This document shows, in pieces, positions 24,740 to 36,900 of a DNA stretch of 64,000 nt; within the stretch, counting starts at the first letter, position 1, and each line of letters starts with the position of its first letter. The DNA lies in contig CATKHK010000069.1 of the NCBI GenBank assembly GCA_949751835.1, forward strand, positions 124,001 to 188,000, read 5' to 3'. The DNA is from Blepharisma japonicum (Eukaryota; Ciliophora; Heterotrichea; Heterotrichida; Blepharismidae). A program made the translations under genes and the position numbers. The notes below the pieces were generated by a model. The model was not told where the DNA came from. It worked only from the letters and a program-made list of their open reading frames with translations, and did not search any database.

Positions 24740-27700
24740 CTATTTTTCAATCTTTCTTATCCGAATATTCTTTGGCTGAGTCCCATTTCCCATGATGCCT
24801 TCTTTAATGAGCTTACTGCGAATTAATTCATACAGAGTTCTAACAAAAATAGCTAAAGAAATAATTATTTGAACTGTAACCGCTGTCAAAACAGTTGCCA
24901 CAATGATACTCTCAACTATTGTTACTATTTCTTGCTCAAGATTAAATAAGTATACTGAAGTGGAGATCATGATTATTCCAATCAATATTTCAGTTATTAA
25001 ATTGGCTAATTGCAAAATTGGGTCCTCAAAAGGTCAGTAAATTGCTAAAAATATAATAGTTACTAATGAAAGAACAATATTAATAGTTACTTCTGTTTCT
25101 GGGTAATCTCTTAAAAATACCAAGTTTATTATGTAAATGAGCCTTCTTGCAAAAAATACAAAATAATATTGTGTTGCAATAAATCCTCTATTTTTTCTAA
25201 ATTCATAGTAAAAAGTATTAAATAAATATATGAAGCTCTTTTCACATGATTGAATACGATTTTTATTTTTATAGGAAAATAATAAAAATCCAGGGGGAGT
25301 GATTATAATTAAAGCATAAACAATTGCACAAATAATAAGATTGGTAATTTGTGTGATATTTTTATGCCCTGCTGTAACAAATCCGATACTAGCAGCAGCT
25401 CCTAATTCAAGATAGCATTGGATCCAAAATCTCAAATAAAATGCATATTTATAATTTTTGAGATTTTTTGTGAATTTTTTACTAATTCATCTATGTGAGC
25501 ATCGTGAGAAAAATAAAATTACAGGAAGAGATAATAAAGAAGCCAGTATAAGTGTAAAATCATTACCTTGAATTATCAAGATTAAATCAGAGTCATATTC
25601 AAAATCTTCTGCTTGTGAATATGGCTTATTACCTTCATTTTCATCTATAAAATAGGTAAAAATATTTGGGAAAATGCTAAAAGAGTTCAAATTGTTCAAA
25701 AATGAGCTCATTTTGCTTGATAAAGGTATCCCTGATAAAGTTAAATAACTAAGAATTTGCAAGGTATTCATTATGCTTCATAAACCGCTTGCACTTGGAT
25801 TTATAAATGATAAAGCAGCAGCTCCAGAAACAACAGCCTGAGACCCAGCTGATGCTTGAGATGAGATTGATTCAATTGTTGCTGAGTACGGAGCAGGATC
25901 ATAGGTGTTCAAAGATGCCACGACTTCTGATGAGTTTAATATTCCATTATAAACTGATCTAGTTTCTTTTATATCTAGAAACTCAAGAACAGCAAATGTG
26001 CCTTTAGTAATTGCCTCCTCAATCTTTAAAGAAATATAATAGCACGTCCCATTTATCTTTTCAATTTTACATGAAACTTCTCCTTGTTTTCCTACTTTTA
26101 TAGTAAAATTTGATACAGTAAGATTATTTACAAGATTATCAGAAAACGTAAGATATAAAGAATTATCAGGTAAAACTGAAAGTTTAGCTGCAAAAAGAAT
26201 ATATGTACAAATTGTGGTACCATTATAGCCTAAATTGCAATAGCAGAGATTGTTTGTAAGGCTGGCATTTGATACACAAGCACTGCATTTAGTAAGAGAT
26301 TCGCATGTGCTGCATAATTTTGGGCAAGGATAATACATTCCGTCCTCGCCTCTGAATCCGCCTGCCTCAATAGGAATACAAGTGCTGTTATTTGAAGAAT
26401 CAAGGACATAATTTAGGTCACAGATGCATGAATCTGGATTTATAGCGTTGTCTTTGCAAGATATGCAGCCTGTAGAAGAATAATCTGTACAATCTTTGCA
26501 TAATAAATTATTACAAAGAGAGCATGCGTCTCTCCAGTCTCTACAGCTTTTTGTACATTTCATATTACAATGATAGCAAACATTATAGCCTGGCCCACTC
26601 CAATATTCATTTATTTTACAGTTAGGTATACAGATTTGATTTGTTGGACAAACACTGCAATTTTCAGTACAAGAAATCGTCGATAGACTATTTACTGGCT
26701 TAACAGTATTGAATATTTGTATAGTATAAATAAAGCCTTGATAATAATTATAAACTGTCTGAGAACTAAGCTGGGCTCCTATAGCTGTTGTGGTATAAGA
26801 TCTTTTATCTTGAAAAATTCCCGATCCTTCTATTTCAGATGAATCGAATAGTCCATTTATATAGCAAGAAACTTTATTATTGCTGTTTTGAGTAGTTTCT
26901 AATGTAAATTCTATATGGCTTCATTCATAATTATTGAGAGATGATTGGCTTATAAAAGTTATTGGAGATGAGTTTATTAACAAAGAGATTGATGGCTTAC
27001 TACTTATTAGTGTAATTGAGAATATTGATGAGTAATTATAAGAAATGTCATGTTTTGATAATAAAGCACCATATAATGTTTCGATATTTAGTCATATAGA
27101 AACTGTGAATGTGGATGGAATTACAAGCTTTGGAGTTAAATAATTTGAGTATTCTGGCAGCCTCAAGATTGAAGTCTGACCATTAAAATAGAAACCTCTT
27201 AAATAAGCAGCTATTGGGTCATTAGCTTCATAATCTGGATAGAATTGCTTAGATGATCCAGTTATAGCTGGAATAGAGCCCATTTTATCATAAATAATTC
27301 CATTTAGAGTATTTAAGTTCAAAGAAAATATTTCACAGCCATTAGAACATAGTATGCATGAAAATCCATCTGAAGAAACCACATAATTAGTATTGCAAAT
27401 ACACTGGCCAGGAGCTCCACTTGCATTGTCAACGCATTGAGTGCATTTTCCTGAGCCAAATCCTGTGCAAACGGAACATAATAAATCATCACAAATATTG
27501 CATGTTCCTGCCCGGACACATCCTTTACTGCATGAATTGCAAGCTAAATAAGAACTCCCACTCCAGTAATGAGATAAATCGCAAGATCATAAGCAAGAAT
27601 GGCCTAACCCTGCTCCGCATATAAAATTATTAACATAGCTCGAAAAATCACTAATCTGCACATTTCACAGCTGAAGTGAATTAATAAACCCTACAAAGCC

Positions 27701-30700
27701 AGAAGTGCTACTTTTCCCGATAATTAATTTAGTAGTAGGGAGATCTCTTATTATATAGTTAGAAACAACTAGGGTTGCAATTGAAGCTCCATTAAGATAA
27801 ACAGCTATATTTGTAGTAGCTGAAATGCAACTGAAAGTATATGATAAATAAATTCAGCTGTTTAATGAGCTGCTTGCTGATAAAGTTTGAGTGGCAACTG
27901 CTTGTGAAGGATTTTCCATATTAGCTGCTATGCTTCCTGTAGAGGATAGAGAAATTATTTGTGTTTGCTTTTCTAGCCAATCTCCATGGGTTATTATATA
28001 AATCCAAGATCCAATTGAAAAACTATGGGAAAGCAAAATACTAGTTGATGATAATAAATACATGGTTCCGTCGAAAAATAAGCCACGATTATATGCAGGA
28101 ATAGGATCATATGACTCAGGAGTATTAAAAAACTGAAAAGACGTGGAACTAGCTCCTGTTGTAAAAATCCCATATATGCCTTGAAAATCTGTATTGAAAG
28201 ACTGATCAATCACAGCGGTTGATACTAACAAGCAAGGAGCATCTAATCCATAAGGGCAGCTGTTTAAGCAGACATTTTCAACCAATTGATAACTTCCTGA
28301 ACAAGTTGAGCACTCAAAATAAGTTGTTTTTAAGCATGCTGAGCAAAGAACATCACAAATTTCACATGTCTGAGAAGAAGATGCCCAAAAAGCATTTCCT
28401 GCACAAGTGCATCCACCAGATCCATCACTAACTGCATTAGTAATGCAAGTCAAGCATGAATTTCCTCCTGAAAACTCTGTGCATGTGGCACATTCTTTAT
28501 TCTTACATAATCTGCAAGTATCAGAATTTCTGCATCCCTTATCGCATGCTGCTATACAATTAGTGCAACCAGAGCCACTATTGTATTTAGATATTGGGCA
28601 ATTATCTAGGCAACTAGAATCCATTGGGCATTTTACGCAGTTATTTAAGCATCCTGATGCTTTAAAATCGCTTAAATTGATACATGATTTTTATAGAGCG
28701 TTTTGATAGCATGGTTTTCCTCCCTATAATATGATTGATAAATTAGCGTTTTTTCAAAAAATGTTACACTATTAAAAAAATTTCTCCAAATTTTTAGAGG
28801 ATGGATGCTATCAAAAGCTTTTCGATAAAAAGACCTATAGCGCTTAAAGCATTATTATTTTGACTGTAAATGTTAACATTCCATAAAAAGCCAGTGAATC
28901 CTGAATTATAATGGCCTATATATAGATCTCCTGATTGACTGTCTAGTAGATAAAGACGAGTAGATGTGGTATAAGTAGCTTGAGAAGCTCCGTCAATATA
29001 AGATTTTAGAGTTGTTGTCCCATCAGAATTAATTTTGCAGTCAAAAGAAATATAAAATCATCCCCCAGCAAGCACACTAGAAGCGCCTGTTACTGATATG
29101 GTTGTTAATGAATCTGACAAAAGAAGAGAGATTTGTGGATAGCTTGATAATATTTTTACTTGTAGTATAGCTGTAGTTGATATATATTTGGATATTATAA
29201 AACCAGCTGATGAAGGTCTTATTCATAAAGAAATAGAAAACGAAGGGGAAAACATAAAACTTGTCTTTAAATAGCTGTTGTAGTTATAATAGTAACCTCT
29301 TAAATATGATGGATAAGGATCGTTGATGTCGTAGTTTGGGTATGAATTAGTATTTGATAATCCTACATTTACTCCAGAAATAGTATCTAAGAGAATAATA
29401 TTTGAAAGTGAAATTGAGTAAGTTGTGAAAGAAAGATCACAAATCTTAGTTGATGAGTTTGGAGTGTATCCTGATGGGCATTCTGCTAAGCATATTCCAT
29501 TAAGTAAGTAGTTGCCTGCTTGGCAGCTTGTGCATTGATAATATCAACCTCCAGTGCAAATTTGGCATACTGCTAGACATGAGACACATGAAAACCCATC
29601 ATCAGAGACTCCGTAACCTGGATTGCAAGCACAATTCGTTGGGTTTTTTGACGCATTACTAACGCAGGTTGTGCATTTTCCAGATTCAAATCCTGTACAA
29701 ACAGCGCACAAAGGATCATCGCAAATATTACAAGAGATAGCTCTTCTACATCCTTTAGCGCAAGAATTACAGGCTGCATAAGAGCTTCCACTTTTATAAG
29801 TCGCTATATCACATGACCATAAGCATATGGCCTTATTTCCAGATCCACAAAATGAAAACCCGTTAATAATTGTTGTAAAATCTGTAATAGCTACATTTCA
29901 AAGCTGGAAATAAAATATAAATCCAATAAAGCCTGAGGTGTCACTTTTTCCCAGCTGCAATTTTGTTGATTTATCATCTCGATAAATTCTTTCTGAAACA
30001 TTGATAGATCCAGAAGATACCCCATTAATGTAAATAGTAATGCCTGAGGAATTTGATATGTAATATATGACAATTGATAAATAAGTTCAGCCTATAAATG
30101 AAGAAGTAGGAGATAAGGTTTGTGTGGAAGCTACTTGCAAAGTATCATCCATTATAGCAGTTATTGCACCTGTTGACGATAATTTAAGCCTGGTTAATTT
30201 TTGCAATAAATCCCCATTGGTGATTACATATATCCAAACTCCTATAGTAAAGCTGTGCGATATGTAAATAAACTGAGAGGATAATAAGTACATATTGCTA
30301 TCAAAATAAAGGCCTCTTAAATAAGTAGGGATTGGATCAACCGTTTCAGGGGACACAAAGGGTTGGTACTTACTAGAGTCTGCACCTGTAGTAAAAGCTC
30401 CATATCCTCCTTGAAAATTAGTATAAAAACATAAGTCAATCACAACAGTTGAGACTTGAGAACATGAAGGCCCATAGCCAAACGGACAATCATTAAGGCA
30501 TAGCACTTCTACTAACTGTTTACCTGAAATACAAGAAGTGCACTCAAAATAAGTCGTCTGTTTACAAACAGCACAAAGGACATCACAAAATTCGCACCTT
30601 TCTAAGCCTGGAGACCAAAAAGCATTGGCCTTGCATTTGCATCCACCTGATCCATCAGATTCTGCATTTATTATACAATTTATACAAGACCCAGAAAAAG

Positions 30701-32618
30701 AAGTGCAGCTATTGCATTGCTTGGTTTTGCAAATTCTGCAGGAGTCCAAAAATCTGCATCCTTTGGTACAAGATGCTTTACAATTTACACAGGATGAGCC
30801 ATTATTAAATTGAGATAATGGACAAGAATCAGGACAAGTATGATCACTAGGGCAACTTGAGCAGGGAGAAGCACAGCTAGATATAGAATAATCGCTAAGC
30901 TGCAGATTATCTACATTATAGATAATAATATTATATAAAAATCCTGTAAAGCCATTGCTTAAGCTAGATTTTGTTCCGATATAGAAGGAGCCTGAGCTGC
31001 TATCCTGGAAATAAGCAAGATTAGTAGATGAGCCAGAGTCTTTAGTTTGGGAATTTAAATAGGAATTTATAGTGTATTTATAGTTTGTATCAATTTTTCC
31101 TGTAAACGCAATAAAATTTCAGCTATTTAATGCATTTGCTGATAAAGATATAGAAAAGGCCGAAGAGTCATTCAAAATAAGGGAAAGTTTGGGATTCCCA
31201 GAGCTTAAAATTTCCAGACAAAGTATTTCATTGCCAGAAACCGTTTTTGAGAATATTGTTCCTGCAGCTGTTGGATAGATCCAAGTGGAAATAGTAAAAT
31301 AAAGCCCAGTTACAACTTGGGTTGAAAGATAAGTTGCACCAGTAAAATAATATCCTCTTAAATAAGCTGGATATGGGTCATTGGGGTCATAATTTGGGTA
31401 AGCTAATACATTCGATGACCCTACTGATATCCCTGAAATCGAATCAAGCACTATTTTGTCATAAAAATTTATGCTTAGCCCAGTATTTGAAGTAAAATCA
31501 CAGGTTTTTGTAGATGAATTTTCTGCATAGCCAGTAGGACAATTCGAAAGACAGATATTGTTATTATATAAAAAATAGCCAGAGTTGCATGATGTGCACA
31601 TTGTAACAGAATATCCATTGCAACTAGAACAGCCAAGTGTATAACAATAGCTGCAACTACTTCCTCTAATGCACCAAGGCCAAGTAGAGCACCCAGAACA
31701 AGTTTGGCAAATAGACCCATCTCAATATTGATTATCAACACAATTTATCGTGCTTGCCATTAATGGAAAGCTTGAAGTCGTAATATCAGCCCTTGCCTGG
31801 AGTCAATAAATAAATCCTCTAAAAGAGTTAGATGGGCTATTATTCCCAAGAGTTCATATATATGGTACTCCACCCACAAATCTTGCTTCAGAGCTGTTTA
31901 TTGTAGATGATCCAGCCCCTAATCCATTTATGTAAAAAGATAGTGTAGAATCAGTGCATGAATTTTGGCTAAGAACTATAGAAGCTTTATGCCATGATGA
32001 CGTATAGCTTGATGTGCTTGCTCCTGATATTGAAATAACATTATTACTTGTATCATAAACAATTCCACTAAATTTAAATACACCTGAGGAATCTGCTCAT
32101 ATTCTTATATATTGGGTTGAGCTTGAAAAAACATTTAAAATTTCTCCACTTGAAAGAGGCTTTATTCATAAATTTAAAGTAAAATAAAGAGCTGGAGTAT
32201 AATTTTGGTCACTCATCATGCTAGAAGTTGTAGCAAAATAAAAACCACGATCGATTGTGGGTAGAGGAGAATTTTGGGTTGGAGAATTAAATGAAATGGA
32301 GCCTGGGTTTAAAAATTTTTCATTAGAATTAGCTGAGTTTGCGATGTAAGTAGCTGTTAAGTCTTGAATACTTGTGAATTTCAATTCAAATAAGACTGCA
32401 TCATTTCCACTGGGTGCAACGCACGTATTCCCACTAGACGACGGAATCCCTGAATATGCAACAAAAAGAGAAGGGCACGAGTTAACACAGACTTTGCTGT
32501 CAACTAAATATGAGCTTGAACAATCGCAGTAATTTCCATTAAGCGAACTTCCAGATGGACAACAACTGGGAATTCCGAACGCCAACGAAATCTGGATCAA
32601 ACAAAGCAAAAATTTCAT
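24740..32618 (-). CDS. Giant LamG/Cys-rich multi-pass membrane protein, paralogue C (6 modules, IES-interrupted)
   Basis: Encodes 2568 residues after removal of a 172-bp insertion at 28669-28848; as it stands the gene is frameshifted there. Frame upstream of the insert and frame downstream differ by exactly the insert length modulo 3. Signal peptide MKFLLCLIQISLAFG; stop TAG. RGxYF motifs lie near 32245, 31365, 30320, 29305, 28095 and 27204. By similarity to B these are modules 1, 3, 4, 5, 6 and 9. Module 2 is absent: near 31605 a CTSC stretch of the first Cys-rich region runs straight into the end of the one before module 3. Modules 7 and 8 are absent: near 27335 VSSDGFSC..CSNGC is fused in frame to the head of module 9 (IFSLNLNTLNG). 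The beta-rich domain and membrane tail are intact (about residues 2205-2560). The gene is thus a recombinant, shortened relative of B. Confidence 0.82.
27358..28670 (-). repeat. Block nearly identical to part of gene B
   Basis: Counterpart of 17460-18780 in gene B. It begins close to the fusion with module 9 and ends close to the 172-bp insertion, so both rearrangements bound the shared block. Confidence 0.75.
28669..28848. mobile_element. 172-bp IES-like insertion in gene C
   Basis: The insert is flanked by direct repeats CGCTTAAA at 28669-28676 and 28841-28848, each containing TTAA. Gene B has one uninterrupted copy of this region near 18775. Inside, TTTTGATAGCAT (28701-28712) and its exact inverse complement (28805-28816) form a 12-bp inverted repeat, with a second short pair TTTTTAT/ATAAAAA outside it (28688-28694, 28825-28831). 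Taking out 172 bp restores the frame and the conserved NNNALSDFK segment. There is no GT-AG at the junctions and no coding capacity. This is what a TA-bounded ciliate IES, perhaps of MITE origin, looks like; TTAA is also the piggyBac target. Confidence 0.75.
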
Positions 32619-32654
32619 ATTCTATTATAATGGAATAGAAAAAATTCTTCCAAT
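32619..32654 (-). promoter_or_regulatory. TATA-like element upstream of gene C
   Basis: On the minus strand, GAATTTTTTCTATT is followed by CCATTATAATAGAAT and ATG. It matches the gene B element in order and spacing. Confidence 0.5.
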
Positions 32655-33965
32655 ATCAATCTAATTATTTATATGCCTTAAAAATACTAAGGTTCTATTA
32701 ATTTAAAGAGCAAATTATAACTTTATGCATTCTTGTAAAATTTTATTAATTATTATAATAAAATCAGAATTTCTTCTTATCGATGAATCAGATATTTGAA
32801 ATTTGCAAGTTATTGGTAAATATCCAATTTTTGCATATTTTGAATAGCTAACAGAAAATGTTTCATACCAAATTTCAGAGCAATTTCATAAATGGTTTAT
32901 TTCCAATAAGAAAGAATCTAAACCAAAGTATCAATACAAATTTATTTATTCAAAAAAATCAATTTAAGAGTAGCTTTATTGCAATCATATGAATATTCAA
33001 GTGAAATTATGTAAAAGTTTTAAATAACAATTTTCATAAATTTATAATTAAAATAATATTTCTCTTATGTATTTAATGAAATGATCAATTTCTCATGAAA
33101 GGATTAAAATTAAGAAATTTTAATTTCCACTAATTTTATTGATTATGATATAAAATTTATAAATCTCAGCATCCAAATAAATAAGAGTCGTGCTTTTTTC
33201 TGAGATTTTCGAATTGGATTAATATATTTGAATACCTTCGCTCTTATAGCCTATAGAAAATTTATGACTATAAATTAATATTTGTAAATAATTTATATTA
33301 AAGCTGAAGCTAACTCTGCTTAAATTAAAGTCTTTCAAATAGGCAAAATTTGAGAAATTTAAAAATTTTATTTTTTTATGAGTCCTATTGCTCTTTTATC
33401 TTTTACATTTTGAGAGCCATAATCATTTTGACATATGAAAATTAGAGATACTAAAGTGAGAAAAGCCAGATTGAATATTAATTAATGTAAATTTGCATGC
33501 AACTAAAGATTAATAAAATTCAATGCAATGAGTTATATAGATTCCCTGCTTTCCTCCTTAAGCGAGTAAAATGATTTGCTCTTAATTTTTTTTTGAAATT
33601 TCAAAATGAATAAAAAGTAATTTATATTTGCCTCTTTGTATGTAGAATCTTTTGATTTTAATAATTTAGGTATAAACTATTTCATGCAAGCTATTTAAAT
33701 ATCAATATAATTAGATTTTAATATTTATAACTTGTTCATATTGATTTAATTCCAAAGAGAGGATTTTTCAATAACTTTACTCATTATCAAGGGATTATAC
33801 AAATCGTTTCAATTTAATCAAAATGAAACTATATTAAGCAATTCAATTTCAATAATTAAATAGTTTTAATCATGAATATTTAGAAAGAAATCAACACTCA
33901 TGTACAAAATATAAAATAGCTTATAATTCTTCATATCTAGATAATGATACTGAATTAGATAATTT
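32655..33965. other. Intergenic region between C and D, no gene seen
   Basis: The longest spacer inside the array, about 1.3 kb, uniformly AT-rich. I see no open frame of useful length with TAA/TAG stops, no similarity to the giant genes and no RNA gene. Confidence 0.5.
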
Positions 33966-36900
33966 TTATAAATTAGTTTTTTTAACTTTTTTAATCTGAT
34001 TGTTCAATGGCTTGACACTATTTTTCACAATCCCTGCTTTAGTAAGCTTATGATAAACTATTTCATATAGAGTCCTTGCAAAAATAGCAATTGAAGCAAA
34101 TGCTTGAATTATCATAACCACAATAACAATACCCACAATGGCATTTTCAATAATTGACACAATTTCCTGTTCTATATTAAATAAATAAACTGAAGTTGAG
34201 ACCATTACAAGCCAAATCATAATTTCAGTCAATAAGTTACTTACTTGCAAAATTGTGTCCTCAAACGGCCAGCAAAAAATCAAATGCATGATAGTCATTA
34301 AGGAAAGAACAATATTTATAGTTACTTCAGTTTGTGGGTAGTCTCTTAAATATACTAAATTTGCTATATAAACAAGTCTTCTTGTAAAAAATACAAAATA
34401 ATACTGTGTTGAAAGGAGGCCTCTATCAACTCGAAATTCATAAAATAGCGAACTAAATAGAGCTGTGAAAGTTTTTTCTCGTGACTGGATACGATTTTTA
34501 TTCTTATAAGAAAATCAAAAATATCCTGGCGGAGTTATTACTAGTAGGATATAGATAGCAATGCATATGATGAAATTAGCAATTTGAGTCATATTATTGA
34601 GTCCAACCATAATTAAGCCGATACTGGCAGCAGCTCCTAATTCAAGATAGCACTGGATCCAAAATCTTAAATAAAATGCAAATTGATAAGCTTTTATAGT
34701 TTTCATAAACTTTTTGCCAAGCCATCTATATGAGCATCTTGAAAAGAATCAAATTATAGGCAAAACTGATAATGAAGCCATTATTAATGTAAAATCATTT
34801 CCTGTAGTTATTAAAATCAAATCAGAGTCATACCCAAATTCTTTTGCTTGAGAATATGGAGTATTTCCTTCATTTTTATCAATTATATACTGAAAAGCAT
34901 TTGGAAACAGATTAAAGGAATTCAAATTATTCAAAAATGTGCTCATTTTACTGGAAAAAGGAATTCCTGATAAAGTTAAATAGCTCAAAATTTGTAAACT
35001 GTTCATCATGCTTCATAAAGAGCTTGGAGTTGGGTTAGCAACTGACAAGACAAGAGCTCCAGAAATAGCAGTTTGGACAGCAGCAGTGGCTTGAGATGAG
35101 ATTGCTGAAATAGCAGGAGAGTATGGCGTAGGATCGTATGAATTTAGTGATACAGATAGTACTGAAGAGTTTAAGACACCATTTGAGGCTGATATTACTT
35201 CTGTTAAATTCAAAAATTCTAAAATTGCTAAAGTGCCCTTAGAAACTGCCTCTACAATATTTAAAGATATATAATAGCAAGTATCGTTCACGTTCTCCAT
35301 TTTAAATGAAAATTTTCCTTGATTATCTATTGTGATAGTAAAATCATATACAGTGAGAGAATTAGCAAGACTTTCTGAAAAAATTAGATACAAAGAATTA
35401 TCTGGAAAAACTGTAAGACTTGCTGAAAATAAAACTAGGGTGCAATTTTTTGGCCCATTGTAGCCTAAATTACAATAACATAAGTCATTCTTTAAGCTAG
35501 CATTTTCTACACAAGAATTGCATTTCGTAAGTGATTCACACTGGGTGCAAAGATTAGGGCATGCGTATAATTTCCCATCAGAGCCTCTAAATCCACCATC
35601 CGTAAGAGGAATGCAAGTGCTATTATTCGATGGGTCTAACACATAATTTATATCACAAATGCATAAATCAGGATTAATTGCATTTTCTTTACATGATATG
35701 CATCCAGTTGAAGAATAATCAATGCAATTATCACATAATAAATCACTACATAAAGAGCAAGCAGATCGCCAGTCCCTACAGCTGTTCTTGCATTTTATAT
35801 TACATTTATAGCATGCATTATAGTTTGGTCCTGCTCAATATTCCTTTATTTTACAATTAGGAATACAAATTTGAGTTGTTGGACATACACTACAGCTTTC
35901 AGTACAAGAAGTTGTAGATAAACTTGATATAGGCTTTATTACATTATACATCTGAATTTGATAAATGAAGCCTTGATAAAAATTATTAGCTGCTGATGAA
36001 CTAAGCTGAGCCCCAATAGAAATTGTGGTATGAGGCCCTTGATCTTGAAAAGTTCCAAATAGTGAGATTCCTGGAGAATCAAGTAATCCATTTATATAAC
36101 ACAACAATGTACTATAACCGTTTTGAGCTAATTCTAGTGTAAATACTATATGGCTCCATTCGTAATTATTAAGCAGTTTATCGGATATATAAAAATTTTG
36201 GAATGAGCTTAAAAGGAATGAAATTGACACTTGGCTGCTCATCAATGAGATGGAGTATAGTGTCGAATAAGTATCAGAAATGTTATGCTTTGATAATAAA
36301 GTGCCATATGAAGTCTCAGCATTTAACCATATAGAAATTGTAAAGGTAGAGGGAATTACTAGTATTGGCGATGTATAGTTTGAATACTCAGGCATTCTCA
36401 AAATAGAAGACTTGCCATTAAAATAAAATCCTCTTAAATAAGCAGGTATAGGATCATCAGCTTCATAATTTGGATAAAATTGCTTACTTGACCCAGTTAT
36501 AACTGGAATCGAACTCGCTTTATCATAAATGACGCCATTAAGAGTGTTCAGATTCAAGTCAAATATTTTTTCTTGAGTCATTATGCAAATACTTCCAGAT
36601 GGAGAATACCCTGCCGGGCAACTAGCTAAGCAAGCCCCTGATACCTTATAGAATCCATAAGGACATTCTAAACAGTCTAAATAAGTCGATGCAGTGCAAG
36701 TTTTACAAGAAGAATGACATAATTCACAACTTTCATTAAGGCTACCCCAATAATATCCTACATTGCATTGACAGCTTGCTCCTACTAAGCTTGCATGCGT
36801 TTTGCAAGTAATGCAGGTGCTCGTATAGTCATCACAAACTTCACATATAATATCTTGGCAAAGGTTGCAATTTTTATCAGTTCTTACGCAACTCTTATTT

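Noticed and set aside
28669-28848. Spliceosomal intron in gene C (and likewise in gene E at 51418-51560)
   Set aside because: No GT-AG borders at positions that restore the frame, and heterotrich introns are 15-16 nt.
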